NCBI GenBank assembly: GCA_009784625.1
Contig: WRBI01000004.1
Location: forward strand, 37,305 to 101,304
DNA: 64,000 bases
Direction: 5' to 3'
DNA from: Oscillospiraceae bacterium
GTDB taxonomy: Bacteria > Bacillota > Clostridia > Oscillospirales > Ruminococcaceae
The translations under genes were made by a program, and so were the position numbers. The notes under the pieces were generated by a model. That model was not told where the DNA came from. It did no database searches and saw only the letters and a program-made list of their open reading frames with translations. Positions 15,734 to 24,101 of the stretch are shown here, in pieces (the stretch's first letter is position 1; every line of letters starts with the position of its first letter).

Positions 15734-17311
15734 CTAAGAGGGGAGGTAGCCGCCTGATCGCCGTGCTGTCTTCTGTTCGTGCAGGTAGCGCTTTGCGTCC
15801 TTGAAGAAGCTGGCGATAATCAGTATAAAGACAATGCCGATCGGGAAAGCCGCGATGATCGAGACCGACTGGAGTGAGTTGATCGAGTTTTCGGCAAAGA
15901 TCAGCCCTACGGGGAAAATGATAAAGACCATCGCCCAGAATGCCCGGACCACGCGGGAGGATTCCTGTTCCTGCGGCAGGCTTTTGTATGAGTATTTCGA
16001 GACGACCAGGGTGAGTGAGTCAAAGGTGGTCGAGTAAAAGAGTACCAGCATAACGAACAGGGTCACCAGCAAAAGTTCGGTGAAGGGCAGGGTTTCGAAG
16101 ATTTGGATGATGCCCAGGTTAATGTCGTAACCGTCAGCCACCATCCCGATCATGTCGACATTGCCGGCCATTTGTTGGGACAGCCCGTAATTGCCGAAGA
16201 TGATAAACGAAAGGTAGGTACCGGCCAGCCCGTAGCCATAAGTGCCAAGCACGACGTTCTTGATGGTTCGCCCGGCGCTGATCATCCCGATAAAGAACGG
16301 GGTAGCCACACACCAGGCCATCCAGTAAGCCCAGTAGAAGACGGTCCAGTCCTGGACAAATCCGGTCACCCCGTCACCCGAAGCGCGCAGAGGGTCCATC
16401 CAGGTGGCAAGCCCGATAAAGTTTTGGGCGAGGTTGCCGATTGCGGTGACGCCGGTCTCGATGATATACCGTGTTTCGCCGCCCGCGAGCAGGAAGTAGG
16501 CCAGCATGGCGAAAAAGAGGATGGTACAGTACCCGGCCGCCTTGACAATCCCTTTCATCCCGCTGAGAACGGTGATGGTGTATACGATCGCGATGCAAAT
16601 GAGGACCCCTATGGTCAGCGTGGCGCTGAGCGGTACACCGGTCACCCGGCTGAAAGCGGCGGCCAACAGTGGGGTGGCCAGTGAAAATGTGGTGGCCGTA
16701 CCCGCAATCAGCGCACAGATCGCGATAAAGTCGATTGCTTTTCCGGCCAGGCCGTCTACCCGGCTGCCGAGCAGCGGGCGGCAGGCCTCTGAAAACTTTT
16801 GCTTTTGGCGCTTTCGCACATGCAGCATAAACCCAAACGAAAGCGAAAGCATCACGTAAAACCCCCAGGGAATCGGCCCCCAGTGAAAGAGCGGGAAAGT
16901 CGAGGCCCACTCCTGAATGCCGCCCAGCTCTTCAATTCGCGCCTCACCCGCGTAGAGCGCCCACTCGATGAAAGAGTAGAAGATCAGGTCGGCGGCAAAA
17001 ACGCCGGTAAAGATAAGCGTCGCCCACTTGTAGTCGGAGTAGCGGGGCTTGTCCAAGCTGCCAAGGCGGATCTGTCCGTAGGGCGAAAAGGCGATGTACA
17101 GTGTGACCAGTAAAATCCCGAAGCCCAATAGAATGTAAAAGACGCCGAGTTCGTTCCCTAAAAAGTTGCGGATGGCGTCGGTCAGCTCAGTTGAGCGCTC
17201 TGGGTGGATGAGAAATACAACGCACAGCGCCAAAACAACAATCAGGGGCAGGCCGATCAACGGCAGGTCCAGTTTGGGTATTAAACTCTTTAAGGTTTCT
17301 TTCTTTTCCAC
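15734..17311 (-). CDS. BCCT family transporter (likely choline or related quaternary amine)
   Basis: 525 residues with about twelve hydrophobic segments. Family marks: the signature region 'WTVFYWAYWMAWCVATPFFIGM', rich in Trp, followed by 'SAGRTIKNVV', and 'HWGPIPWGFYV' in the TM4-TM5 area. BCCT carriers move choline, betaine or carnitine, by Na+ or H+ symport or by exchange. It ends a two-gene operon, 22 bp after the fused HTH-cytidylyltransferase-choline kinase gene. That pairing resembles the lic1 logic (LicB transporter with LicA and LicC) and points to choline uptake for phosphocholine decoration. Which coupling ion is used cannot be seen here. Confidence 0.88.
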   Translation of the reverse strand: MEKKETLKSLIPKLDLPLIGLPLIVVLALCVVFLIHPERSTELTDAIRNFLGNELGVFYILLGFGILLVTLYIAFSPYGQIRLGSLDKPRYSDYKWATLIFTGVFAADLIFYSFIEWALYAGEARIEELGGIQEWASTFPLFHWGPIPWGFYVMLSLSFGFMLHVRKRQKQKFSEACRPLLGSRVDGLAGKAIDFIAICALIAGTATTFSLATPLLAAAFSRVTGVPLSATLTIGVLICIAIVYTITVLSGMKGIVKAAGYCTILFFAMLAYFLLAGGETRYIIETGVTAIGNLAQNFIGLATWMDPLRASGDGVTGFVQDWTVFYWAYWMAWCVATPFFIGMISAGRTIKNVVLGTYGYGLAGTYLSFIIFGNYGLSQQMAGNVDMIGMVADGYDINLGIIQIFETLPFTELLLVTLFVMLVLFYSTTFDSLTLVVSKYSYKSLPQEQESSRVVRAFWAMVFIIFPVGLIFAENSINSLQSVSIIAAFPIGIVFILIIASFFKDAKRYLHEQKTARRSGGYLPS

Positions 17312-17333
17312 GATGTCATGTCCTTTCTCGATG

Positions 17334-19106
17334 TCAAACGCTTGCGCACACGGGTGGATTTAGGCTCTCACATGTGTCGGCAAGGCGGATGGCATGTTTG
17401 TAAAACCGTTTGGCGTAGCGGTATTGGCGCATCGCGTACTCGCTGTAGCTGACGCCCACTTTTTCTTTGTATTCGCACCAGACTGTCCAGAGAAAACCGG
17501 CGGCCGCGGCGTAGGTATACACTTTAAACCGGTCGATCGGCTGGGCTTGCCCGCCGAAGTATATGTCGATGGCGTGGTCGACCTCTTCTTTCGAAAAATC
17601 GGCGTAAAGGCAGAACATGGCCACATCTGCGTGTGCTTCGCTCATCCCCGCGTACTCCCAGTCGATCAAGTACAGCCGGCCGCCGACGAACAAAAAGTTG
17701 TCATGTACCGGGTCGGCGTGACAAAGGGTGTACTCGCCCGCGGTGCAGTCAAGGGTGGCGAGCAGGTCAGTGACATTGCGCCGAACCTCGTCGTAGTCGC
17801 CAAAAGAGGACTCACCCCCGCGCAGCCCCTCGTACCGCTCGATCTTTTCCATAATATTGAACTCGTGCGGAACTTCCAGTTTCATTTGGTGTAGTTTCTG
17901 TAAATGTTTCATGCAGGCAGTCACGTCGCTTAGGCTGCGCGGGTCACACATCCGCGCGTTTTCTAAGTAAATCGAGATCTTGTAACCATCCTTGGGTGAG
18001 ATGTAGACAATCTCTTCAGCTATCCCTTTTTCAGCCAGGGCGTTGTAGACGGCGGCCTCCTGCGCGCGGTTGGTCAGCTCGTTGCTGCCTTCACCGGGCA
18101 CCCGGAGAAGGTAGGGGTTATCATCTACCGAAAAGCGCATCAGCCGGTTGGTCATCCCCTTAAACAGCCGGGAGATATCGGTGATGTTTTCAGGATGTGT
18201 GCCAAATACTTTGCTGATCAGGTCAATCCGTTTTGAGCGCAGGTCTTGTGATTCGCTGTCCAGCTCGCGCAGCTGCTCATAGGTGTTGATCGCGTAAGTG
18301 GACTGCCCCTGCATCACCCGGGCGTAGACGATCATTTTGTTTCCGCTCAGCAGCGCTTTTTCCCAGGTTGATTTCAGGTATTTGCGCTGGCCAGACATCG
18401 TCTTGATCCGCTTCTTCGCCTTTGCCGCGTCCGACTCCAATAGATAGCACAGGCCGACCATTGAGTTGCCGCCGTGCTCGTCTTCGGTGTAGACCAGTTC
18501 AAGTTTGCGGTTGAGCCGCAGATAGCTCTCATCGTCTATGTAGTCAGAGATCGCGTACCATGAAAAGTACTCATTTTTGTGGAAAGGGTTGCGGGCAAAC
18601 CAGATGTTGGTGGGTACGATGTAGCAGTTCGACAGGTTTTCAACAGCCAGGCTGAGCGAGTGCAGGGTGTCCCGGCGGGCGTATTCGTGGTCATAAATCA
18701 GCGCGACGCCATACTTGTCGATCAAATAGTCGAACTTTTCGGCCATAAACCCGGTGACCACTACAATGTCGGTGATCCCCACTTCGTGCAATTGTTTGAT
18801 GATTCGCTCGATCAGCGCTTCGTCACTGATTTTTAAAAGACCCTTTGGCATTTTCGTAATCGGTATCATTCGCAGGCCGATCCCCGCGGCTAAGATGATT
18901 GCGCGGCGCGGCTTTGAAGTTTCCAGGTGTTTTTTTGCCTTGTCGGTGGTGTTGTAACCCTCGTCAATATATCCCTCTTCGTCCAGCTTTTTGAGGGATG
19001 AACTGACCAGCCCGATCGAGTAGCCGGTCCGCGCGGCGATCTCCCTTTGGCCGGTATAACCAAAATTGACAAGGATTGAGAGCACAATCCAATCTCTCTT
19101 GTTCAT
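17334..19106 (-). CDS. Fused winged-HTH, CTP:phosphocholine cytidylyltransferase and choline kinase (LicC-LicA like)
   Basis: 590 residues in three parts. Residues 1-65 form a MarR-like winged helix ('GQREIAARTGYSIGLVSSSL', 'LDEEGYID'). Residues 67-300 are a nucleotidyltransferase with 'AIILAAGIGLRMIPITKMPKG', the sugar/choline-phosphate cytidylyltransferase motif. Residues 310-580 are a choline/ethanolamine kinase-type phosphotransferase with the Brenner motif HADPVHDN and metal-binding 'LIDWEYAG'. Together they would phosphorylate choline and activate it to CDP-choline. The neighbouring BCCT carrier supplies substrate. The transferase (LicD) is not in the window. The HTH could let the protein regulate its own strong promoter at 19159-19187 (inference). 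Confidence 0.87.
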   Translation of the reverse strand: MNKRDWIVLSILVNFGYTGQREIAARTGYSIGLVSSSLKKLDEEGYIDEGYNTTDKAKKHLETSKPRRAIILAAGIGLRMIPITKMPKGLLKISDEALIERIIKQLHEVGITDIVVVTGFMAEKFDYLIDKYGVALIYDHEYARRDTLHSLSLAVENLSNCYIVPTNIWFARNPFHKNEYFSWYAISDYIDDESYLRLNRKLELVYTEDEHGGNSMVGLCYLLESDAAKAKKRIKTMSGQRKYLKSTWEKALLSGNKMIVYARVMQGQSTYAINTYEQLRELDSESQDLRSKRIDLISKVFGTHPENITDISRLFKGMTNRLMRFSVDDNPYLLRVPGEGSNELTNRAQEAAVYNALAEKGIAEEIVYISPKDGYKISIYLENARMCDPRSLSDVTACMKHLQKLHQMKLEVPHEFNIMEKIERYEGLRGGESSFGDYDEVRRNVTDLLATLDCTAGEYTLCHADPVHDNFLFVGGRLYLIDWEYAGMSEAHADVAMFCLYADFSKEEVDHAIDIYFGGQAQPIDRFKVYTYAAAAGFLWTVWCEYKEKVGVSYSEYAMRQYRYAKRFYKHAIRLADTCESLNPPVCASV

Positions 19107-19158
19107 ACAATATCAAATCCTTTCGTTCACGAATTGATTTTTTCATAATATGACAATT

Positions 19159-19187
19159 ATTATATATCGTGAAAAAAGATATGTCAA
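19159..19187 (-). promoter_or_regulatory. Promoter of the licCA-BCCT operon
   Basis: TTGACA (19187-19182), 17-base spacer, TATAAT (19164-19159): a consensus sigma-A promoter on the minus strand. AT-rich, partly palindromic sequence around -10 and the start site (TATATATCG, 'CATAATATGACAATTAT') could hold an operator for the HTH domain. Confidence 0.85.
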
Positions 19188-19238
19188 CACACTTTATAGA
19201 TTGTTCAGCAATAAGTTCCGGTTTTCTGATATATAAAA

Positions 19239-19350
19239 TCATGGTATAATGTTCACTGACAGGCATGAACATTATACGGATTTTAATGGCCGCGCCTACG
19301 GCGATGGCCAACTATACCATGACTATACGCATGGTATAATGTTCACTGAA
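19239..19350. repeat. Solo copy of the 90-bp hairpin repeat
   Basis: It starts and ends with 'CATGGTATAATGTTCACTGA', enclosing GAACATTATACGGATTTTAATGG-type sequence and the GGCC...GGCC stem 'GGCCGCGCCTACGGCGATGGCC'. The same unit in the opposite orientation forms the tandem array at 35450-35776. It lies between the divergent licCA operon and the DUF454 gene; the rest of 19188-19415 holds nothing I recognise. Confidence 0.75.
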
Positions 19351-19415
19351 AAGCTTAGATGTACCAACGCTTGTGCTTATACATATAATCTCAAGCCGAA
19401 GGGGGCGTATACAGG

Positions 19416-19853
19416 GTGATTTCCGGAAAGTCCAAGACAAGTCAGCGAGCGGACATTCCCACTACCGCGGCCAGACCAAGCCGCTTCAAAAAACTTCTGC
19501 TGAATGTTGCGGGATTTACCGCCCTTGCGTTGGGGACACTCGGGATTTTTCTGCCGCTTTTGCCGACCACGCCGTTTGTTTTACTTGCTGTTATATGTTT
19601 TTCGACCGCTAACCCGGGCATGGCCGCCCGGCTGCGCAAAAGCCGATTGTTTGGCGGCTACCTTGAGAACTGGTATATGGGTACTGGGGTCAGCCGCGCT
19701 TATAAAATCAAAGTAATCCTGTTTTTGTGGGCCGGAATCGGAAGCTCGATTTACATAGTGCAGCCGGTTTGGCTGATGGCGCTGCTTGGACTGATTGGCG
19801 TCTGTGTCACCGTGCACATACTCTCGCTAAAAACCAAGCGTCCGCCTGCGTAG
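19416..19853 (+). CDS. DUF454 (YbaN-like) inner membrane protein
   Basis: 145 residues. After a basic N-terminal tail, the family core 'GTLGIFLPLLPTTPFVLLAVICF' (about residues 40-62) is unmistakable; 'SRLFGGYLENW' follows and two more hydrophobic segments lie at about 95-132. DUF454 proteins are small membrane proteins of unknown function. The start is a GTG at 19416, with a purine-rich site (GGGGG, about 15 bases away) that is not ideal, so a later start is possible. It is monocistronic; the solo 90-bp repeat lies just upstream. Confidence 0.85.
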   Translation: MISGKSKTSQRADIPTTAARPSRFKKLLLNVAGFTALALGTLGIFLPLLPTTPFVLLAVICFSTANPGMAARLRKSRLFGGYLENWYMGTGVSRAYKIKVILFLWAGIGSSIYIVQPVWLMALLGLIGVCVTVHILSLKTKRPPA

Positions 19854-19913
19854 CGAACACGTGTGTTGAGCGTGCAAAATGCACCTGAAAGCGAAGCGTA
19901 TTTTTGAATAACA

Positions 19914-19940
19914 AAACGGACACCTTCAAAGTGTCCGTTT
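19914..19940. terminator. Hairpin terminator between converging genes
   Basis: AAACGGACAC pairs with GTGTCCGTTT around a seven-base loop. The minus-strand side continues TTTTGTTATT, so it best serves the mobAB transcript; the plus side is weaker. Confidence 0.6.
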
Positions 19941-20032
19941 GTCTCGTAATTACACGATTTTCCCGATATGCACACAACTCCCTCATTATCAGTACATTCA
20001 GGTATGCAACGCTGAACGCCCAGGATTCGCTG

Positions 20033-21136
20033 TCACTCATGTAAAAGCGGCTGAAATGTGTTTGCGATTTGCTGCCTGTTCAGATGATCGAGGATGATCC
20101 GGGCAAGTCCATCCCAGTCACTTGGGGAGAGGGCCGGCTTGCCGGGGATATGCAAATCCAGATCGGTGGCAACGGCGAGCAGGGTGTTCGGGTCGCTGGC
20201 CGGCTTGCCTGTGCGCACAACTTCGATTTTCGGGTAGCGCAAATCTTTGCCGCCCTCAAGCAAGATCAGGTCAGCCCGAGAAAAAAGAGGGGTGAAAAAG
20301 TCGGGGGTTGTTTCGGGCTGGGTGGCTGTGGCCATATACCGCCTGGGCGAGTAAACGCCCACCCCAAACGCGCCCGCGCGGCGCAGGCGGTCACTGTCTG
20401 TCCCCGGAATATCGGGGTCAAAGTCATGGCCGTCGTGCTTGATGGCCGCCACCCGCAGCCCCTGCGCTTTTAAGAGGGGGATCACACCGGCCAACAGCGT
20501 GGTTTTGCCCGCGTTCTTCAGCCCGCAGATCGCGACAACCGGCGGGCCATCCACCCGGCGGACAAGCTCGGCGTACGCGCGCGGGGTGTTCACACCGCGC
20601 AGCATCTCATCCGGGAATGCGCTGTGCGCAAGCGGCACATACCGCACCCGCAGTTTGTCGAACGCGTCGATGATTTTGTAGTTGCCGGTTTTGATCTGCG
20701 CTTCAAAAACGTTGCATACCCCCCGGCCATAAATGGCACAGAGCGGCTGCATCCGGCCATCCCGGGTGACCAGGATAAAGATATCGTAGTGCTCGTCCAG
20801 CCAGCCGGCCATATACTGCGCCAGCTCTTTCCGGAAGAGGGGGGCGTCACAGCTGACCGCCAGAAGGTAATCCGACCGGCTCACCCGCAGGGCTGAGAGG
20901 ATCCCATTGATCGGGCCGCAATCGGGGTAAAGGTCTGGTATAATGTCAAGCCCCAAGCCGGTATACGCATCCGGATAGTCAACCGAGAGCAGGACTTCGT
21001 CCATTTCTGCCAGTTGGTCGGCGACGTGCGCGACCATCGGTTTGCCTTGCAAGGGCAGAAAAGCTTTGTTTTCGCCCATCCGCCGGCTTTTTCCGCCGGC
21101 CAGGATGACCGCGCCGAGACTGTGCGCACTTTGCAT
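20033..21136 (-). CDS. mobAB: Molybdenum cofactor guanylyltransferase fused to MobB (MobAB)
   Basis: 367 residues from the ATG at 21136. The first half is MobA: the nucleotide-binding 'AVILAGGKSRRMGENKAFLPL', then 'DYLLAVSCDAPLF' with the metal-binding Asp. The second half (from about residue 200) is MobB: P-loop 'VAICGLKNAGKTTLLAG' and 'IKHDGHDFDPDIPGTDSDRLR'. MobA attaches GMP to molybdopterin to make the MGD form of the cofactor used by DMSO-reductase-family enzymes; MobB is an accessory GTPase. GGGGGCAGG precedes the start; the gene begins 16 bp after moeA. As last gene of the asr-nar operon it supplies the cofactor to the nitrate reductase at 24102-26183. Confidence 0.93.
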   Translation of the reverse strand: MQSAHSLGAVILAGGKSRRMGENKAFLPLQGKPMVAHVADQLAEMDEVLLSVDYPDAYTGLGLDIIPDLYPDCGPINGILSALRVSRSDYLLAVSCDAPLFRKELAQYMAGWLDEHYDIFILVTRDGRMQPLCAIYGRGVCNVFEAQIKTGNYKIIDAFDKLRVRYVPLAHSAFPDEMLRGVNTPRAYAELVRRVDGPPVVAICGLKNAGKTTLLAGVIPLLKAQGLRVAAIKHDGHDFDPDIPGTDSDRLRRAGAFGVGVYSPRRYMATATQPETTPDFFTPLFSRADLILLEGGKDLRYPKIEVVRTGKPASDPNTLLAVATDLDLHIPGKPALSPSDWDGLARIILDHLNRQQIANTFQPLLHE

Positions 21137-21152
21137 GAACCTGCCCCCTGCT

Positions 21153-22367
21153 TCAGATGATGTAAACCGCGACACAATCACCTTTGAGAGCGCTTGTTCC
21201 GGGTAAAATCTCTACCAGGCAGTTGCAGCCGACCAGCGAGCGCAATTGCCCGGATGAATGCCCGCCCTGTAAGGTGACCCCGCCGTTTTCCAGCCGCCCC
21301 CGGACAAATCGGCGGGTGGGGGTCTCTTTGTTGTAAGGCATTGCCATCACGGCCTGCGCTTTGAGAGGCAGGAGAGAGTGGTCTCCGCTGATTGCCGCGA
21401 GCAAAGGGCGCGCCAGCAGCTCAAACGTAGCGGCGGCGGCGAACGGGTTGCCCGAAAGGGAGAGGACCGGCTTGCCCCCGACCCGGGAGAACATGGCCGG
21501 GGTGCCCGGTTTGATCTTGACCCGGTGGAAGATCCGCTCGGCGCCGAGCAGTGGCATGACTTCGTGGAAAATATCCTTTTCGCCGACCGACACCCCGCCG
21601 GTAGTGATCATCAGGTCGGCCGATTCCAGCCCGGCGCGGATGGCGTCCGCCGCCGCGTTGGGGTCGTCCCCGGTCTGGGCGGTATATACCGGCCGATAGC
21701 CCAGTTCGGTCAGCCGGGCGTAGAGCATATCCAAATTGCTTGAGTAGATTTTTCCGGGCGGGAGCGACACGCCCGGCTGTGCGTCAAACAGCTCGTCCCC
21801 GGTGGTCAGCAGCGCGACTTTGGCTTTTGGGCGGGCAGTGATATGGGTCACACCGGCGCTGGCCAGAACCCCCAAAGTAGCGGCGGTCAGCTTTGTACCG
21901 GTTGGAAGAAGCAGGCTGCCCGCGCGAAAATCTTCCCCGCGAAAGCAAAAGTTCTGGTGGTGTTTCAGCTGCCTGTAAATGGCCACGGTTTGCTCACCCA
22001 AGTCGGTGTCCTCCTGTCGGATGACACAGTCCGCCCTCGGCGGGAGCATGGCGCCTGTCATAATCCGCACCGCCTGCCCGGATTCTACCGCCCGGCCGGG
22101 GACGTCGCCCGCGTAGAGCTTATCGACTACGCGCAGAAAAACGGGGGTATCCTGCCCGGCACCTGTAGTATCCTCCGCCCGCAGGGCATAGCCGTCCAGC
22201 GGGGAGCGGTCAAAGGGCGGCTGGTCGATGGGTGCATAAATATCTTCGGCCAGCAACAGCCCTCCGGTCTCGCGCAAAGGCAGGGTAGCCCGGCCGGTCA
22301 AAGCCTGCGTGCCTGCGATCAACGCGCAGGCCTGTTCGAGTTCGATCTCAGACCGCCAGGTGTTCAT
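21153..22367 (-). CDS. moeA: Molybdopterin molybdenumtransferase MoeA
   Basis: 404 residues. MoeA blocks in order: 'PPFDRSPLDGYALRAED', 'GDVPGRAVESGQAVRIMTGAMLPPRAD', 'GEDFRAGSLLLPTGTKL', 'VALLTTGDEL', 'MITTGGVSVGEKD', 'KIKPGTPAMF' and 'SLSGNPFAAAATFELL'. MoeA inserts molybdate into adenylylated molybdopterin. The start ATG at 22367 has GGGAGG nine bases upstream; the longer frame to 22394 overlaps narC-like coding. Placement between the nitrate reductase genes and mobAB fits a cofactor supply role inside one transcript. Confidence 0.95.
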   Translation of the reverse strand: MNTWRSEIELEQACALIAGTQALTGRATLPLRETGGLLLAEDIYAPIDQPPFDRSPLDGYALRAEDTTGAGQDTPVFLRVVDKLYAGDVPGRAVESGQAVRIMTGAMLPPRADCVIRQEDTDLGEQTVAIYRQLKHHQNFCFRGEDFRAGSLLLPTGTKLTAATLGVLASAGVTHITARPKAKVALLTTGDELFDAQPGVSLPPGKIYSSNLDMLYARLTELGYRPVYTAQTGDDPNAAADAIRAGLESADLMITTGGVSVGEKDIFHEVMPLLGAERIFHRVKIKPGTPAMFSRVGGKPVLSLSGNPFAAAATFELLARPLLAAISGDHSLLPLKAQAVMAMPYNKETPTRRFVRGRLENGGVTLQGGHSSGQLRSLVGCNCLVEILPGTSALKGDCVAVYII

Positions 22368-22390
22368 TGGGGTGATCCTCCCTGTCGGCG

Positions 22391-23614
22391 TCAAAAGACA
22401 AACTCGCCGAAGAAATCTGAGTAGTCGACTTTAAACAGCGGCTTCTTGATCTTTGAGACGTCGATCTTTTCGCGGATGAGCTGGGTGAGGATTCCCGCGT
22501 AGGAGAGGTCCCCCTGTACGATCGCGCCTACAATCTCACCGTTTTTGTGGATAATCTTCTTGTAGTTGCCGGCCTGATCTTCGTCGACCTCGACGGTGTA
22601 GCTGTCGTCCGGCGATTCAGGCAGGCCGAGGGACATGGTGGCCACGCTTTGGAAGTTCATGGTCGCTTTGCTGGCAAAGAAATCGGTCTGTTCAAGCGGG
22701 CGGCCAACCATGTTGTAGGCGGCGATAATCCCCTCTTTGACGGCGGCCGGCCAGATTGGGCTGCGGCCGGAAATATCCCCAGCGCCGAATACGTTCTCGA
22801 TGTTGGTTTTACCGTACCCGTCAAAGTCAAGGCCGGTTTGGCCCAGCGCAATCCCACTGCCCTCCAAAAAGCCGACGTTGGGCTTGATGCCGGAGGTGAC
22901 GATAAACAGGTCACACGGGATGCGGATTCCACTGCCCAACTCGGCCTGTTTGACCGCGCCGGCATCATCCAGAACCAGCTCGGTGATTTTTGTGCCGTAA
23001 TACTGCTTGACCCCGGCCATCGCGAACGCCTGCTCGTAGGGCCGCGCCGCGCGCATATCCAGCTGCCGGTTGAGGATGTGGCTAAAAGATTCGACCAGAG
23101 AGATGTTTTTACCAAAGCCAAGCAGGCCGTCAACCGCGTCCACCCCGACCAGCCCCGCGCCCATCACCACGATGTTTTGAACGTTTGCCTGGCCGGCCAG
23201 CTCTTTGATGGCCTGCGCATCATTTATATTCCGAAAGCCAAGCACACCGCTTTTTGCTTCGCGCAGGTTTTTGATCCCGGCCGGAAAAGCCGTGGACGAC
23301 CCGGCCGCCAGCAGCAGCTTGTCATACCCGACGACACTGCCGTCCGCCAAAGCGACTTCGCTCTTACCGGTATCAACTTTGGTTACTTGTACGCCTTTTT
23401 TCCAGTTCAGCTTTTGCTCGGTGATAAAATCCTGCCCGACAAAGTTTAGCCCCGCAAGGTCGCGCTTGCCCTTGAGGTAGTGATGAAGCACACAGCGCGA
23501 ATGGATGACCTCGTCTTTTGAGAGGATGGTGATCTCGGCGTTTGGGTCAAGGTGGCGCAGGGTTTTGGCGGCGTTCAGCCCGGCGGCTGACGCGCCGATG
23601 ATCAGATGTCTCAT
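22391..23614 (-). CDS. narC: NAD(P)/FAD-dependent oxidoreductase, NarC-like (nitrate reductase electron donor)
   Basis: 407 residues. It begins with an FAD Rossmann motif, 'HLIIGASAAGLNAAKTL', and has a second NAD(P)H-binding motif, 'IVVMGAGLVGVDAVDGLLGFG', near residue 148, then 'FGAGDISG' for the FAD ribityl chain. This is the rubredoxin/nitrite reductase-type pyridine nucleotide-disulfide oxidoreductase fold, without redox-active Cys pair. In Clostridium perfringens the nitrate reductase genes narA, narB and narC code the Mo subunit, a ferredoxin-like protein and an oxidoreductase; the order is the same here. It overlaps narB-like by four bases (ATGA). A direct NAD(P)H donor role is inferred. 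Confidence 0.8.
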   Translation of the reverse strand: MRHLIIGASAAGLNAAKTLRHLDPNAEITILSKDEVIHSRCVLHHYLKGKRDLAGLNFVGQDFITEQKLNWKKGVQVTKVDTGKSEVALADGSVVGYDKLLLAAGSSTAFPAGIKNLREAKSGVLGFRNINDAQAIKELAGQANVQNIVVMGAGLVGVDAVDGLLGFGKNISLVESFSHILNRQLDMRAARPYEQAFAMAGVKQYYGTKITELVLDDAGAVKQAELGSGIRIPCDLFIVTSGIKPNVGFLEGSGIALGQTGLDFDGYGKTNIENVFGAGDISGRSPIWPAAVKEGIIAAYNMVGRPLEQTDFFASKATMNFQSVATMSLGLPESPDDSYTVEVDEDQAGNYKKIIHKNGEIVGAIVQGDLSYAGILTQLIREKIDVSKIKKPLFKVDYSDFFGEFVF

Positions 23615-24057
23615 GCCTGCACCCCCCTCTCAACGGCGATCGCGCCCATTGGGCATCTGTCCACGCACTGGGGCTGACCGTTTCGGTCGCTGACGCACAT
23701 GTCACACTTTGAAATTTTTCCGTCGATTTTGTTCATCCGTAATACACCGTAAGGGCAGCCCATAACGCACATATAGCAACTGCCGCACTGGTCGGCGTCG
23801 TACAGGACAAAGCCGGTAGCCGGGTCAATATGCATCGCGCCGCACATGCAGGTATATGTGCACTCGGGCAGATCGCAGTTCTGGCAGAAGATGGGTGAAG
23901 AGACTTTATCTGAGCTGATAACTACCCGGTTGCGGGGGGAATGTCCGTCGTGGGAGACAATGCAGGCGGACATACAGCCCAGACAGCCGATGCACTTGTC
24001 GCGGTCGACTTTTATACGGCCGGAGATTTCACGTTTTTTGATCGTGTCTCGGTTCAT
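23611..24057 (-). CDS. narB: Four-cluster ferredoxin-like protein, NarB-like
   Basis: 148 residues. Four Cys groups in the HycB/NrfC/DmsB pattern: 'CIGCLGCMSAC', 'CQNCDLPECTYTC', 'CGSCYMCVMGC' and 'CDMCVSDRNGQPQCVDRC', enough for four [4Fe-4S] clusters. It has no signal peptide, so it acts in the cytoplasm. It should pass electrons from the FAD protein (overlapping gene) to the Mo catalytic subunit encoded 44 bp upstream. ATG at 24057 follows 'GGAGGATTCG'. The name follows the C. perfringens narABC arrangement; formate-dehydrogenase-linked ferredoxins look alike, but the catalytic subunit here is of nitrate reductase type. Confidence 0.85.
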   Translation of the reverse strand: MNRDTIKKREISGRIKVDRDKCIGCLGCMSACIVSHDGHSPRNRVVISSDKVSSPIFCQNCDLPECTYTCMCGAMHIDPATGFVLYDADQCGSCYMCVMGCPYGVLRMNKIDGKISKCDMCVSDRNGQPQCVDRCPMGAIAVERGVQA

Positions 24058-24101
24058 TAGGTGTCGAATCCTCCTTCAACATGATGTACAGTGAATGCCC
24101 G

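Noticed and set aside
20935..20960. GGTATAATGTCAAG inside mobAB as another copy of the 90-bp repeat
   Set aside because: Only a short word is shared; the flanking sequence is coding and shows none of the hairpins.
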